Part shown: positions 25,551 through 37,433 of the stretch, in pieces
Layout of the letters: each line of letters starts with the position of its first letter
How positions within the stretch are numbered: position 1 is the first letter of the stretch
Origin: Taenia hydatigena
Taxonomy: Eukaryota; Platyhelminthes; Cestoda; Cyclophyllidea; Taeniidae
Reading direction: 5' to 3'
DNA: 64,000 bases
Assembly: GCA_036345935.2 (NCBI GenBank)
Contig: JADWOT020000001.1
Span: 9,500,836 to 9,564,835 of the forward strand
Position numbers and translations under genes: made by a program
The notes under the pieces: generated by a model
What the model was told of the DNA's origin: nothing
Databases searched by the model: none
The model's input: the letters and a program-made list of their open reading frames with translations, nothing else

Positions 25551-27725
25551 CAGTGGTTCGATGGCAGCTAGATCGTGTCACCTTCCAGCAAATTATCCAT
25601 GTTTTCATTACCATTACTCTAAAGGGGTTTGATGCTTTTCCTGTCCAACATTCGTTGACTTCTTGCTTCTACTTTATTCCACGCCACTGCATTCAGCAAA
25701 ATGGCTGAACCAGTCTGCGTTGCTCTATCTCCTTGTAGTGCAAGAATGCGAAAAGACACAATGCTGCCTCGCGTACAAAATTGCACTGATCTAGTTCACA
25801 CGAAACAAAGAACTGCAGATATACAAATAGATGCTATGGAAAGGCGTTTGACAAGCACATCGCCTACCATAATCTCCACCTCGCCTGGCCATTTCTTTCA
25901 GCATATCGCTCAACTTCAAACAGTTGCCCAATGGTGATAGCAGCTACCACGTCTCCTTAACGGTGCCGCGTGCTGACATGACAACACAACAGCATTTAGA
26001 GCAGGCTACGAGATTAATCAAGCAGTGTGCAGCCTTCCTTTTCCACTTCCTCCTCACGCCCACCTAATCAACCGCCCACGAATTACACATTCTACCCATT
26101 ATAAAGCCATTTTCCAGGCTAAGCAGCATCATGCCACCTTTTTTAAGTCTCATGACATCTCCAAAATGTACTCATTACCCGTGCTAGCAGCAATTAGCTG
26201 CAACCCAACAAAATGAAAACAATTCTACATCCTCAGAGTCAAAATATGCCGCACCTGTCACACAGCTACACAAATGAGCTGCAGCTAGCAGAGCTTCGAA
26301 CTAAAAAAGAACATCTCTATCACCAATTCATGCATACATACTGCAGTTTCCTCAGCTTTTCCCTTCCTCGAGGGCGAAGGGAGACGATATCATACTCGGG
26401 CAGAATAAATAGACGCATATTCAGCATACCCCTCTGCAAAGGTACAACAACGATGCAATTAAGTGTGCCCATCACCAAAATCCGCATCGCATAGCCCACT
26501 TCGCCCTATCCGGCACCATCCTCCGTGCCCAATTCGATAAGGATGCTGCATCGTCAGCCTCATCATCCCCCATGATGTAAGCTAATTCCCTATGGGATAG
26601 GGAAATGTACTAGTCATCACGCGTGTCCACGACCAGTGGAGGAGATATTGACCCAAAACGAAAAGCCCAACTCCTGTCAGCGGCGCGGCATCACAACAAC
26701 TATAATGAAGGAATAATTAAGCTTTGGTATGGTTACCGGTCTACAATCTACTGTTGTATCGCAAGCATGCCGAGACAATCTCAACTACTTATCTCAGGCA
26801 GTGGGAATACGCTCAATACCATCAACTGGCAGATGGCCGTCAAGCAACACACCCATACGCACTCACCAGAATCTCAAAATCGCACAATTTTAACTTAACA
26901 TAAGCTGTGTAGGTTGAAATCTGCAAAAATAAGTAACAAATTAAGTCGTTGGACATCTTCCATTGACAAATAAATCACACTCAGTCAATAGGTCATCCCA
27001 CTCACTGCAACAACCACATGTGGCGTCATTAAAAATGCCTCTTCGGATACGCGTCGATAACTTGCGGACTAAGCCTTGAACAGTAAGCAGGCAAAGAACC
27101 ACGCTTACATAATAAAGCATCATAGTCACGCTCCACACCTACTTCATGTCGGTAAAGGCAACAATACGTGCCGATCCCCAATCGCATCACAAACGCTATC
27201 ACATTAAGAACAGCGACGCATCACCTGAGGCAATCCCGACTCCAACAGTCGCTGTCTGCAAATTATTCAAACTCTGGTCAATTGAGAGTCTCAAGCCTAC
27301 CCTTAACTAGACACTCAACCCCAAAAATGGCTACTCGCAAGGGATCTAGCGGCGCATTCAGTCACCACCTATATCACATGCATGCGCCAAAACCTAACGT
27401 CCAGCCGCCTTTCACAAACCACACCATCCTCGTCACCAACTCCCATACGGTAAATAACAAACACCAACTACTTCACTTCCATGCACTCATATCACAGTGC
27501 ACACTGATAAATCCAACACCTCCTCTTCCCCCTCCTTATAGCTCTTGGATGCCACAATGCCATCCACACGCAACCACCAAAGCATCTGGGCAGTGGAGGT
27601 GACTTCTCATGCCCACTCGAAACCGTAGAAGTTGCAATCCACCAGTGACCCCCGTCAACTAATGACACCGGGAATTAGTCACGTTGTTTAGTATCAATGC
27701 CCTTAACTCACAAGTGCGCTGCCAT

Positions 27726-27758
27726 CAGTCTGCAATAAAGCCGAATTCCATTTAAGTG
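27726..27758 (+). repeat. 33-bp motif shared with 47759-47791
   Basis: The motif begins 'cagtctgcaataaag' and ends 'attccatttaagtg'. It differs from 47759-47791 at two positions. At the second site it sits exactly between the end of the inverted repeat arm (47757) and the start of duplication unit 2 (47791). Here it lies about 480 bases left of the matching inverted arm. It may be a remnant of a breakpoint or of the original sequence next to the arm. Confidence 0.6.
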
Positions 27759-28240
27759 ACCATCTCAGGAACGCACTTCCAACCGAACAGTCAGAAATCT
27801 ACTAACGCACCCACCCACCACTACCACCTACACCACGAGCACATGTTAACCCAACTTCGAGCGATACCTCCACATTATGCCCCTCGCTTATCCCTCCTAT
27901 ACAAAAAAAAACAAAAGAATTCCACAAATGTGAAACTAAACATGGGATAGGCTGCATGTAGCAAGCAGACACTTTTATTGACTTTATTCAATATTTCACC
28001 TGGTAACAAAGCATCTCACCTGTTGGCTCTTGATTCCCCTTCGCGTTGCACATCCCATCTGCTTCCTTCCTATGTCTACTCACCACCTCTAGCGTATGCG
28101 CTGCCTTCGCCGGCGCATTCAACTTCGTCAAAGCCTGCCGATCTTCACCAAACTTTCGGAAGCCAAAAATAGTACGTCAGTAATTGTTCCATTTGCAACC
28201 TCAAACAATCTACGACTAGGGAATGAAAGTGCCACAACCG

Positions 28241-29555
28241 TATGCACACTTTGAACCCACTTTATTTTTACCAAGACGCTACACATGATTTGACTGACAA
28301 TGGAGTAAGTTTAAGTACTACAAGTCCATTGTCTACAACTCGTTTCACATTACCCCGTCAAAGTCCCACCAAAGCGAATCCAATTTAAGAGGCACTTAAA
28401 AATTCAGGTCACCTAATCTCAATGCATAAAAGTCCACTATGGCCTTCCAGACAAACAGTTCCAGATCTCCCAGAGCCCGTTCCTTTTTTCTGGGTCAGAG
28501 TCGGACACCTACTCATGTCGAAACTAAACCTACAATTAAGTGGCTACGCAGGTCCTGCATGCACGCTACATTAGAAAAAGGCCAACACAACTAGGTACTA
28601 AGGTCTCAACCAGTGATACGGAAGTTAACGAGCAATTATAATTCGAAGTGTCCCAAAGGCGCAACTCAATCTGCCGGCATCAGTATAAATAACAACTTCG
28701 ACAATCCAGCTTTTGCTATGCACCAATTATGAAAAGATTTGTAGATCGAGGGCAAAAGCAAAACCATGTTCAAAAACGCGAACATTAAAAATATCAATGC
28801 ATAAAACAGAACTATAACAATTCGTAAATTGAGATTGCATTCCCGCACGAGCAAAGTTCAACGCAGTGGTAGAGACGAGATTCTTATTTGGTGTTGATCA
28901 AAATACATCCACACCCATGACGAGCAAAAGTCGTATACTAGGTAAAGCTCCACCTGTATTCGACAAGAGGGGCCTCAGTTGTCAAGATTTACCAGTATTA
29001 AAATAACAAGTCATTTAAACATTGCCAGAACAACCTAAATTAATCGCTCAAACCACTGGGCGGCATAATAAATTAACCTGGTTTTGCGTTGTATTTAAAA
29101 CAAGTAAACCACGACAGCAACTTCGTTTCCTTCGTGGCTAACTTGACAATTAGATGCATATATGATTAGCTAAATGAGTACGTATACGTTAATACAAACA
29201 CTTCCAAATAGGACTTAAAATGAATGCGAAAATTTAGTCGGCTTTCAACTTTTCCACAAATCAGGCCCCACTAATCAGCAATTACCCCTATAAAACAACG
29301 AACTATCCGACGCGAACAACAACCCCGACTTCTCTCACGCGACTAGCTTCTTCACACGGCAAGCCAGGGATACCGAGCCGTAATAACACCGAATTCTACA
29401 ACGCATTCGAACAAAATCATCATAATGCACAGAAAGAGGCAACCTTGCCTTACAGGATTAGGGCACTTTGAAGCACCATTGTAAAATTATTAGCGCAATT
29501 AATTTTGTAGACACCAGTAAACATGCTGACAGAGAAGTCAACTAATTTGTTTCAC
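28241..29555 (+). repeat. Inverted repeat IR, left arm
   Basis: The reverse complement of this segment recurs at 46333-47757 with high similarity over its whole length and a few small indels. Examples are the words around 28440-28560 ('ggccttccagacaaacagtt', 'cgacacctactcatgtcg') against 47430-47560. Left end at 'gccacaaccg', right end at 'aactaatttgtttcac'. It contains no assignable gene; the frame at 28666-28854 (-) is short and hydrophobic. The arms are separated by about 16.8 kb that includes duplication unit 1. Confidence 0.85.
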
Positions 29556-30774
29556 TTGGCTCTCAGACCCTGTTGTAATACCGAATTCGATACCATCGGT
29601 ATTTACAAATGACTAAGGCAAAGAAGTGTACATTTAATGCAGATTTGCAAGTTTCGTGTGCGAGGCTATAAACAAGAAAGTGGTGTATGCCAAAATAAGC
29701 CTGAGTACTGCTGGCGTCTTTAAATCTGTGTAATTTTATTTAACATGTTGCTAGGCTGAAGTTTTGAGATTGGCAGCAATACTTATTTATAAGTCTTGCT
29801 TTTCGACTTTGCATTTGTCCAGCGGTGCATATGAAAGCTGGTGTTTGGTGCGGTTGCTTCTGCTGTGCTTGCTTTGCGAGATGTGTTAAAGAAAACAGAT
29901 ACGTAAGTATCAGTCATAAAGGCAATTTTATTTGTTTGATTTATGTGTGTGCCGTAGTATAGATTGGCATGATGGTTTGGCTAGGGATCTTTGGGTTTGC
30001 TGCGCTCGTTGTTTCTGCAGTGCCTGTGGTAAAGTACTCGAATTCTGTTATCTGATTTAGTTCAATAATAGTATCGACAATGTCTTTATGTGGCGTAGGA
30101 GTTTTGTTGCAGTGTGGTCAACTTCGCTAATGCTGGTGGGTGTGGGATCTTTTCGGGTTTTCCTGTTCGTTACGCGTTTCATTAGTGCACATGTAAAAGG
30201 CTTTCGAACTATTCCAGGCGATTACAATGTAACGTTTGAGGTTGCATATTAATTGTTTTTGAAAGGCATGAAGTTGAGATGAAGGAACCTTGGTCTTTTA
30301 CGCTGCATGTGTGGGCGAATCTGTTAGAAGTTGGTAGCTAGTACAACGATTGGAGGATGTAGTTCCCTGCGCCTCATTTTGGCCTCTAGCGCATCAGCGA
30401 ATGCAAAAATGTGAGTTTGTGTTTGTTCTAGCAGTTAAACGTGAAGGTTCGTTCGCACGAAACCGGTTCATGGTACTTCCTTCCTTTTGCTGCAGTTCAG
30501 ATTACGTGTTGCCTTTAATGAATGAATGTAGAAGTTCAACTTTTCAGAGACTTTGAAGATGTTATAGCGCAACTCATGCACCTTTTTATTGAGTGAAGAA
30601 ACGAACAGTAATTGAAAACGTTTGGCGCTGGGATTAGAGGAAGTGAAGTGCGAATGTTAGGTCGCCGTGTGCCCCAAGTTCGGCAGAGTGTATGCGTGAT
30701 GTGATTTCTACGCAGATGTCGATTGCTCCATGATGCTTAAATTAGAATTACTACTTTTTTGGTTGATTTTTTGG
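29556..30774. other. Spacer between IR left arm and duplication unit 1
   Basis: G/T-rich on the plus strand, in contrast to the sequence to its left. No open frame over about 70 codons and no recognisable domain. In the second region of the window this 1.2-kb segment is missing: the IR right arm and unit 2 are separated only by the 33-bp motif. Confidence 0.6.
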
Positions 30775-31009
30775 TTATCGTCCTCAGTTTTAAGTTTATG
30801 AGTGCTCTTTGTTGTCTCATTGTGAAATATTATCATCTGCTCAGTTGCTTCCTTCACATAATGCCTCCATGCTCCGTTAACCAATCATTTTCACTTCACT
30901 GTGACCCTACTCTTCTTACCGACAAGGAACGTGATGCGGCAAAGGCAGTGATCGACGACGCATTGTTGAACCTACAGCGTTCCACCACGTCGAGGCTGTT
31001 GCTGCAGCA

Positions 31010-31725
31010 CTATCTTGGTGACCACGAACCCAGAGACGGCTGACGATCTCCTGGACAGCTCAGTCTCCTTCTCGTCCTCGTCGAACGTAACAGTGCAGGT
31101 TTCGTACGGTTAAGTGGCGAAGGGGCTACCTGGGCGGTGAAGGAAGTGAGGCTGGCAGAAATGGGGAAGAGCCTTAATGGGGCCCAGGTCATCGCCACGG
31201 AATTGGAGGCGATGGTGGCTGAGTTCTTAGTGATGACTGTCGTCTTCTGTCCCCTGCATTTGTAAGCTTTATCGCTCTCCTATTTACCCACTCACAACGC
31301 TAAATGCTTAGCTACTTCATAACAATTTTTGCCCCTGTTCACGCAGTCATCCATCATTTGCCCTTCATCGTTTTATTTTCTTCGTTTACGTATTATTTAT
31401 GTACTAATGCGCTAAATATGGCTTCATTTGTAAACTCAACGAATTCGGTTTCGCCTGTTCGATGTGGCATTGATTCCTCTGATCAGCTCATTTAATGGAT
31501 TGCGTTTCAAATTGTTTGACAGTGCTCATGGATTAGTCGCGTGTTTTGAGATTGCCTGAAGATGATCGCAGATTGGAGGTCACGGTGCTGACGTGCACAG
31601 CGTCTCCATCGGTGAGGCGCGTGGTTGGATTGTGGATGTTGGAGGAGGTTGATTTGTTCCAGATGTGCTGAGGTACTGCCAACCCAGTCGACCCCGATGC
31701 AGTTGTCTAGTCTCTTAGACATATT
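31010..31725. repeat. 716-bp near-identical tract, copy 1
   Basis: Position by position this segment matches 48023-48738 with a single difference (C at 31332, T at 48345). Sequence on either side differs every few bases, at 31009 and leftward and from 31726 rightward. The tract holds minus-strand open frames at 31010-31198 and 31507-31845, and an unrelated plus frame at 31304-31495. None has a recognised domain. The sharp edges fit recent gene conversion better than constraint on one protein. Confidence 0.8.
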
Positions 31726-32049
31726 AATGAGTTTGTTCCATTTGTAGACAACGCTAGTCGCAGACACTGAACGTGCGTCTAGCTGATCAGCAGATGAGGG
31801 CGAGTCAATAGGAAATCGTCTGGATTTGAAATATGCGCTCACCACTTTTGGGATTGTTCTGAGTGGCGAGGCTAAGATGAGTGCGTTTTGTGTGGAAGTG
31901 GAGGGTGAGATGTCAGTGTATGTGGCTGGGGACAGATCATGTACGTGTCTTTTTCACTGCTTTGGTCCCGTTTGTTTTTGCCCATCGTTTGCTTCGAATT
32001 CCGTCAAAGTGGTGGGATTGACCTTGGTAGGGAATGGAAATTGACTGTT

Positions 32050-34330
32050 GTCTTTTTTGCGTTGAAAGGTTGTGACTAGCGTGTGCTTGCCACAATGTGC
32101 CTACAACTTGTCAATCATCGGCCAGTATTTGCCTACTTTAAAGGATTTGTGTATTGCATTCTGAGAAAGCAAAGTGTTCAATCAGCTGTATTTTAAATCT
32201 GCGAAGGGAAGCTTTTAATCTGGTCGTGAATCGTTTGAATGAACAACGTAGAAAAAGAGCGGATGGTATTCGCGATTCCCGAGTTTAATGGGGCTTATGA
32301 CACTTAAGGTGTAAGCGAGTTGCGATTTCGTACTACTCTGACTTCATGAATCTCTTACCAAAGCGATAATCAAATCGCAGTCAACTTTTACGCCTCTTGC
32401 CTTCAACTTACTATTCGGTGAAAGAGCTCCTGAGTGTAATGTGGAGACGAACTGGCCATTTGCGGATTACACGACCCTTGCCGGAGGTAGACTAGGTGGG
32501 GTAGGAAAAGCTCGCCTTGCCAATAATTGTATGCACATGTTGGACACAGTGAATGAGGTTTGGCAATTTTCAGCATATTAGCGCTGGTCGGTTGAACTCC
32601 ATCGATCGTGTGGCAGTGAGCAGCTCACACAGGTGCTACTTATAAGAAGTCAGTAGCATCTTTGCGTCATTTCACTCTTTCAGGGTGGTAGCCTCTCCTC
32701 CAAATCGTGTAGCAAATCGGCACTAATGATGATACTTCAAGTGTTGTTTTTTTTAATCCAGATTGTTTCTTCTTTTGGGAAATCAGTACATCAGTCTAGG
32801 CAAAGGTTGTCTCCGTGGTGAAACGCACTGAACAGAACATTATGGCCAAGCAAGGCTGACTGTGTTGTATTCAACCACAAAGGACTGTAACGTGACTGCG
32901 CAATCGGCAAATCGCAAAGATGACACCTTTCATTGCTATCAGTAGGACAGTGGAATCACTGCGATGACCGGGGAGAAGTGGAGTGAAATTAGGCTGCACG
33001 TTAAACAACACAATTTTGGAAACCGTCAGTGGCCTCCACTGAAGGTTTTGTGACTGCTATTTATGAAGTGCAGAGCTGTTGGTGTGACTCACCTCGATGC
33101 GAAGGTAACACACTTCAATGGCAGCACTCGAATAATCTGTGTTTTGTGAGAATTGTGGGGGAGTAAACCCACTACTGCTCTTTATTCGCAGATGTAGTCA
33201 ACAATGCTAAAATGTGAATTTATTTCAAAGCTAAGCACGCGCAATGAAGCTGATGGTTGAACACGTTGCTTAGGCCGCTCTGTACGATCTCGAGGATGAC
33301 TTGCTCAAGATTCGAAAGGTGCCACTAAGTGGCTTTGGGCAAGTAAATTGTTTGGGAGATTGCGCTTTGGTTTTATGTTAGTGCGAATAGCCGTATTGGG
33401 TGTTGGATGCTTTGACCAATTGCCAGTGGTGCAGTGGGGTCGCGCTTTGTATGGGTTGATTGAGTTCACTCAAAAGAGGTCACTCATCACTAAGAGTTCC
33501 AGATCCTTCTTTAAGACGTGCCTGGGAGTTGGTTACAAAGAGGTATATTCTTCAAATGTAACCGAAAATGTCGGCAACAAATATCCTGAAGCATACAATG
33601 AGCAGCAGAAACCCAGACCATCCCAAGAGGCGTGCAGATCCGTGACGTCCCCTTTGTAGGTAGGGGAGGGAAAGCGTCCGGTCGAAGAAATGATAACAGC
33701 TAGAATCATGAGTCCATCAACGTCAGCATGGGTCTCCTCGATTGGTTTGGTAGTAACGAGAATTCTACAAATCACGCGAGTAGAATTCGATTGTAGAAGC
33801 AGATTCCAGGTCTTCTGTATGGGATCGGCTCTAATTTTGCCATCATTTACAATTTAGTTGGTTATTAGCCTCCACAATAGTGGGATGGGAAATGCATTCG
33901 GGACGTGGAGAAGGGTCGTATGAGGTCACTGACATGGCTCCAAGGCCGCATAAGTGCTGGCGGTTACGAGTGAAAGAGTTGAAATCTGATCAAAATATTG
34001 CTGCACTTGGCTGGTGAGGAAGGATCCCCGCAACTTTGTGCATTCCTCAAATGACATTTGCCACTCACTTAAAATGTCTGCTTGACGAGGTTATAGAAAA
34101 CTAGCCATGTTTTAAGGCCCTGTGACAATGCTTTTGTTGGCTTAACCACTCCTTTGAGATTCAGATATGCATAAGAACTAGACGTGGAATGAAACCACAA
34201 GGACCTCAGCACAGTGGTGTAAGTGTGTCAACCGCCCACATCCGCTGACACGTGAGAGTGTGACGCAAGTTAGGTGTGGTGATCTTACAAAGGAACCTTC
34301 CGTCAACTTGCGTTTTCTCGACTCAATTTG
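32050..34330 (+). repeat. Block X, copy X1
   Basis: Present as X2 (about 49065-51360, same orientation), X3 (about 61370-63530, inverted) and in part X4 (40335-41157, inverted). X1 lies just upstream of KLHL pseudogene C, as X2 does for D, and X3/X4 lie just upstream of B and A. The block therefore travelled with the KLHL gene as its 5' flank. Conserved frames inside include minus-strand 33533-33775 and a plus-strand frame near 32440-32580, neither identified. Confidence 0.85.
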
Positions 34331-34752
34331 ATTTCGAAAATAATAGTAGCACGTTGGAGGGTGTCCTCTCCACCTTGATGCCACCGAATCGTCCATCAGT
34401 GGAGACTGTACCAGCATTATCTGTTCACTTTGAAACACGAAGTAGAAGTGAATCAGTTTAGTTGAGCAACCGTGATGTATGATGCTTAAATGGAGCTCGA
34501 GCCAAGGGGCAAGACTAACACGCAGAAAATGAGACTTTGCTTCATTGATGTATGAGACTTAGCACCGTAAAATTGCTTTCATCCTAAATTTTATGACATT
34601 TTGCACTTTCATGATGTGCTAAATTTTTAAAAATGCTTGGAGATGTGCTTCCAATCATCGGTCGGAATACAACTGCCACAGCTTGGACGCCAACATCTCT
34701 ACCTGTGCTATACTGTGACTTATGTTTATGGTCTTATTCTCTTATTTTTTAG

Positions 34753-35345
34753 GTAGCTACTGTGTCGTTACATGTGCGGACATTGAAAGTGGTCTAGCGT
34801 CATTGTTTTACAGAGATGGTTCATTCTCCTACGAGCCTTTTATAACGAAGCCACGCAACGACTGTCCTGACGGCTACCCTAACGGACGGTTTGTTCCCAC
34901 TTGCGAAAAAATGGACACAGCTAACGGCGCGTAGGTTCGATTTGGCTAAGTCAGGCCTTCTAGGCTGTCTGTACTATGTGGTGTATCGGCATTAAATATC
35001 CCAGAAATTGGAATCGTAGTTGTTGGTGGCTTTTGTCAGGATAATTGACAAATGATGGAATTAAGACATGCTGAAGCATTGGTCGAGGATGCGAAGGATG
35101 GGAGCGGGTGACGATGGATCAAGCTCAACCCGACGCTACAGGAACGCAGTTGTCCAGGAGTGGCCTACTTCAAAGGATGCGTAGTGGTTGTGGGAGGGGA
35201 CTATGAGTCAAGTGCTGAATGCCTTCCACTGGCATCGATGGATCCAACGAACGCCCAGTGGACTCGTCCTCAAGCAGTTGACGTTTTTCTGCCACCACTT
35301 GCAACTCTTGTCTCAGTCAACAACAGATTGATATTGTTATGGTGA
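34753..35345 (+). pseudogene. KLHL pseudogene C (kelch exons 6-7)
   Basis: Two kelch exons can be aligned to copies A and B. Exon 6 is at 34753-34930 after the acceptor 'cttattttttag' and contains YRDGS and TCEKMD. A putative 33-nt intron follows at 34931-34963. Exon 7 runs from 34964 and contains ALNIPEIGIVVVGG, YFKGCVVVVGG and VNNRLILL. Exon 6 lacks the internal segment with the GG strand seen in A and B. Exon 7 carries in-frame stops: TGA soon after VVVGGFCQDN, and TGA where functional copies read a Trp codon (GSGWRW). BTB and BACK exons are absent. It faces copy A tail to tail about 2.1 kb away. It is a dead copy of the family. Confidence 0.85.
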
Positions 35346-35349
35346 CCAC

Positions 35350-37430
35350 AGAATGGATTTGACGACGAGGAGTATCCAAAGAACCCAAAACTGTTTGGAG
35401 GTACAACTTTCGGAGGCTTATTCTTAACTCGACCTATGAGGCAAATAAGGTCTCATTTTAGATGAGTTTTGTGCGAACATTATCGTCATTATCTTTGTTG
35501 TACAGACACTTATATTGTCAGTTCGCTTGTCAATTTCTCAACGAAGAGGATGACCTAAGGACCATAGGTAAAGGGACGCTCCTAAGCAAAGTAAAACTTC
35601 CTCACGATTATGGACAAACATGGAAAAATATCATGGCCAGTTAAGCGAAGTTAGTCGCATGCTTTTATCACTATCGCACCTCCCTGCAGAGTGGATAATC
35701 CACACCATACTTGTTATTGAAAGACCTAACAGAGCCCCAAAGACATGTTTTACAAGGTCCAGTCAATTGCCAAGTAATCAGTCATGTGTTTCATCGGAAA
35801 TCTGAAACTAATCCTCTACTTTCAACACAAACACACCTCTTCGATTGCTCCTGGCCATTGGGCAATTCAGTCATCACCAAAACGAGAATGTGTCCATCAC
35901 ATGGAAGTGCATTTTCAACGAATGCAACAAAAGCAGAAGCAGTGTTTCCCATAGTCTAAGCGGTTTATTGATGTAATGCGTCTGGTCAGACAAGTCGGTC
36001 AGCATCAATTGCTCCTCAAGAAAATGCCATTAGAGGCATAGGTTGGATGTGATTTAACATAGAGCAGTGCCCCCATCCCTTACAGCTGAAGAGCACATCA
36101 CCCATATGAAGTTGTGTTATTCCATTGACTCGACACCTGTCCACGTTCAGATACGCTCTCTTATGTTATGTGTCCTCGAAGGTGGAACGGTCTTCAGTTC
36201 ATGATGGTTTCCATACCCGCATGGGTCCTTTTGAACTCCAATCCCTACAGTAGAAGACGAAAGCAAGTGGACGCGATGGAGGTCATAAAGCAGACAAAGC
36301 AACGTGACTCACAGGTTGACATTGACGCGAACACGAGTGCAGGTGCTTGCACTGGAGATCAAGTCCATAACTTCATAACTGACCACATCCTGAAGGCTAT
36401 TTGGAGTGGCAGTTTGTGCGCAAAATGGGATAAAATCGCCAAACTGAGTTACTTTGCTTACAACCTGCTTCAATTTTCGCTACGCCCATTTTCGTAGTCG
36501 TTGTGACTGCTGAAGTTCAACCTCGAGAACCCGCTTCTGCTGTAAGGTTAAACTGTTACAATTGTCTTCGGTACACACATCCGCGACTAGTTTTAGCTGT
36601 TGCTGGTAGGGAGGAGTAATGAACTTCAGTGAAACAGATTTCTGTTCTATGGGAATGACTTTGCATCTTTATTTGCTGTTTGATGAAAGTGACACACACA
36701 CACCCTGATCCATTGCGACGGCGAATACATTTGCCAACTGACAGGCAAGTGGAAGTTCACTAACCGCTACTGCTGACAGCGGACACTTTAAACAAAGTGG
36801 GCGCACGCCTTGAGTTTTGTGCCTCAGGCGCACGGATTCCTCGTTTCTTTTTGGTCAATGGTATTTGAATGCTCGAAGCATCGCATAACGATCCTTAGTG
36901 ATTGCATGAATTTCCCCTACCACTGCGTGACGCAATTTACAATTCTTTGGTAATAAGAGTCAGTTAGGAAAACTTTGTGTACCGAATTTTTCTTTTAGCT
37001 GGCTTATGATTTACTTCAGCGATGGTACATTGATGCAGCTACTTGAGACTCCCTTGGAGGCAGGAGAAGGCTTAGCGCTTGGGAAGAATAGATGCATTCG
37101 GCAAACGGAAAGGATCCAGGACTGCTGGCATGGCTCGGAGGCCATCCCATCCGACTAGGGCAGCAATGTGGCCACCCAATTAACCGTAACTGACATCGGT
37201 GGTCAAACAAGCAAAGTATTACAACGGCTTAGCATTGTGTCGATACAAAACACTTAACAAAAGTACATTTTTCCTCCCTATATTCTACAATTTTTCGACA
37301 CATGATGACCACCCCATGAGGTAGATTCTACTTCACACTTAATAAAGTTGGCGTTAGAAGGAAGCTTTGGAATTTGGCAAAACAAATCAGTATATTGGGA
37401 ATGTGAAACCAAAATCCTTGAACTGCAAAT
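35350..37430. other. Shared spacer between tail-to-tail KLHL copies, unit 1
   Basis: Aligns with 53000-53880 and, after the unit 2 insertion, with 56343-57570. No coding region is supported. The open frames 35462-35644, 35711-35959 and 36168-36497 are not preserved in the second copy, where stops or indels break them. The right part is the 3' flank of the minus-strand KLHL gene. A minus-strand AATAAA (plus TTTATT, near 36669) lies about 760 nt past its stop. Confidence 0.6.
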
Positions 37431-37433
37431 GTT

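Larger units (their letters stand above)
25600..29555. other. A/C-rich strand-asymmetric domain
   Basis: Across this interval the plus strand is visibly rich in A and C and poor in G and T. One example is about 26020-28400, which has many CCACC, CACC and ACA words. The asymmetry flips to G/T-rich immediately right of about 29560. The skew creates long artificial open frames such as 27168-27602 (+, 144 codons of His/Pro/Thr/Ser-rich low complexity), which I do not call as a gene. It could reflect long-range transcription, replication polarity or local mutation bias. Skew values were not computed. Confidence 0.55.

Noticed and set aside
27168..27602. 144-codon plus-strand frame
   Set aside because: Low-complexity His/Pro/Thr/Ser sequence produced by the A/C-rich composition, with no domain, duplicate or splice context.
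30775..31043. Start of a retrotransposon (frame with TLLTDKERDAAKAV)
   Set aside because: No reverse transcriptase, integrase, long terminal repeats or primer binding site nearby, and the frame is broken in unit 2.
36691..36704. Short CA microsatellite
   Set aside because: Too short and not conserved in unit 2 (56816-56830) to be informative.
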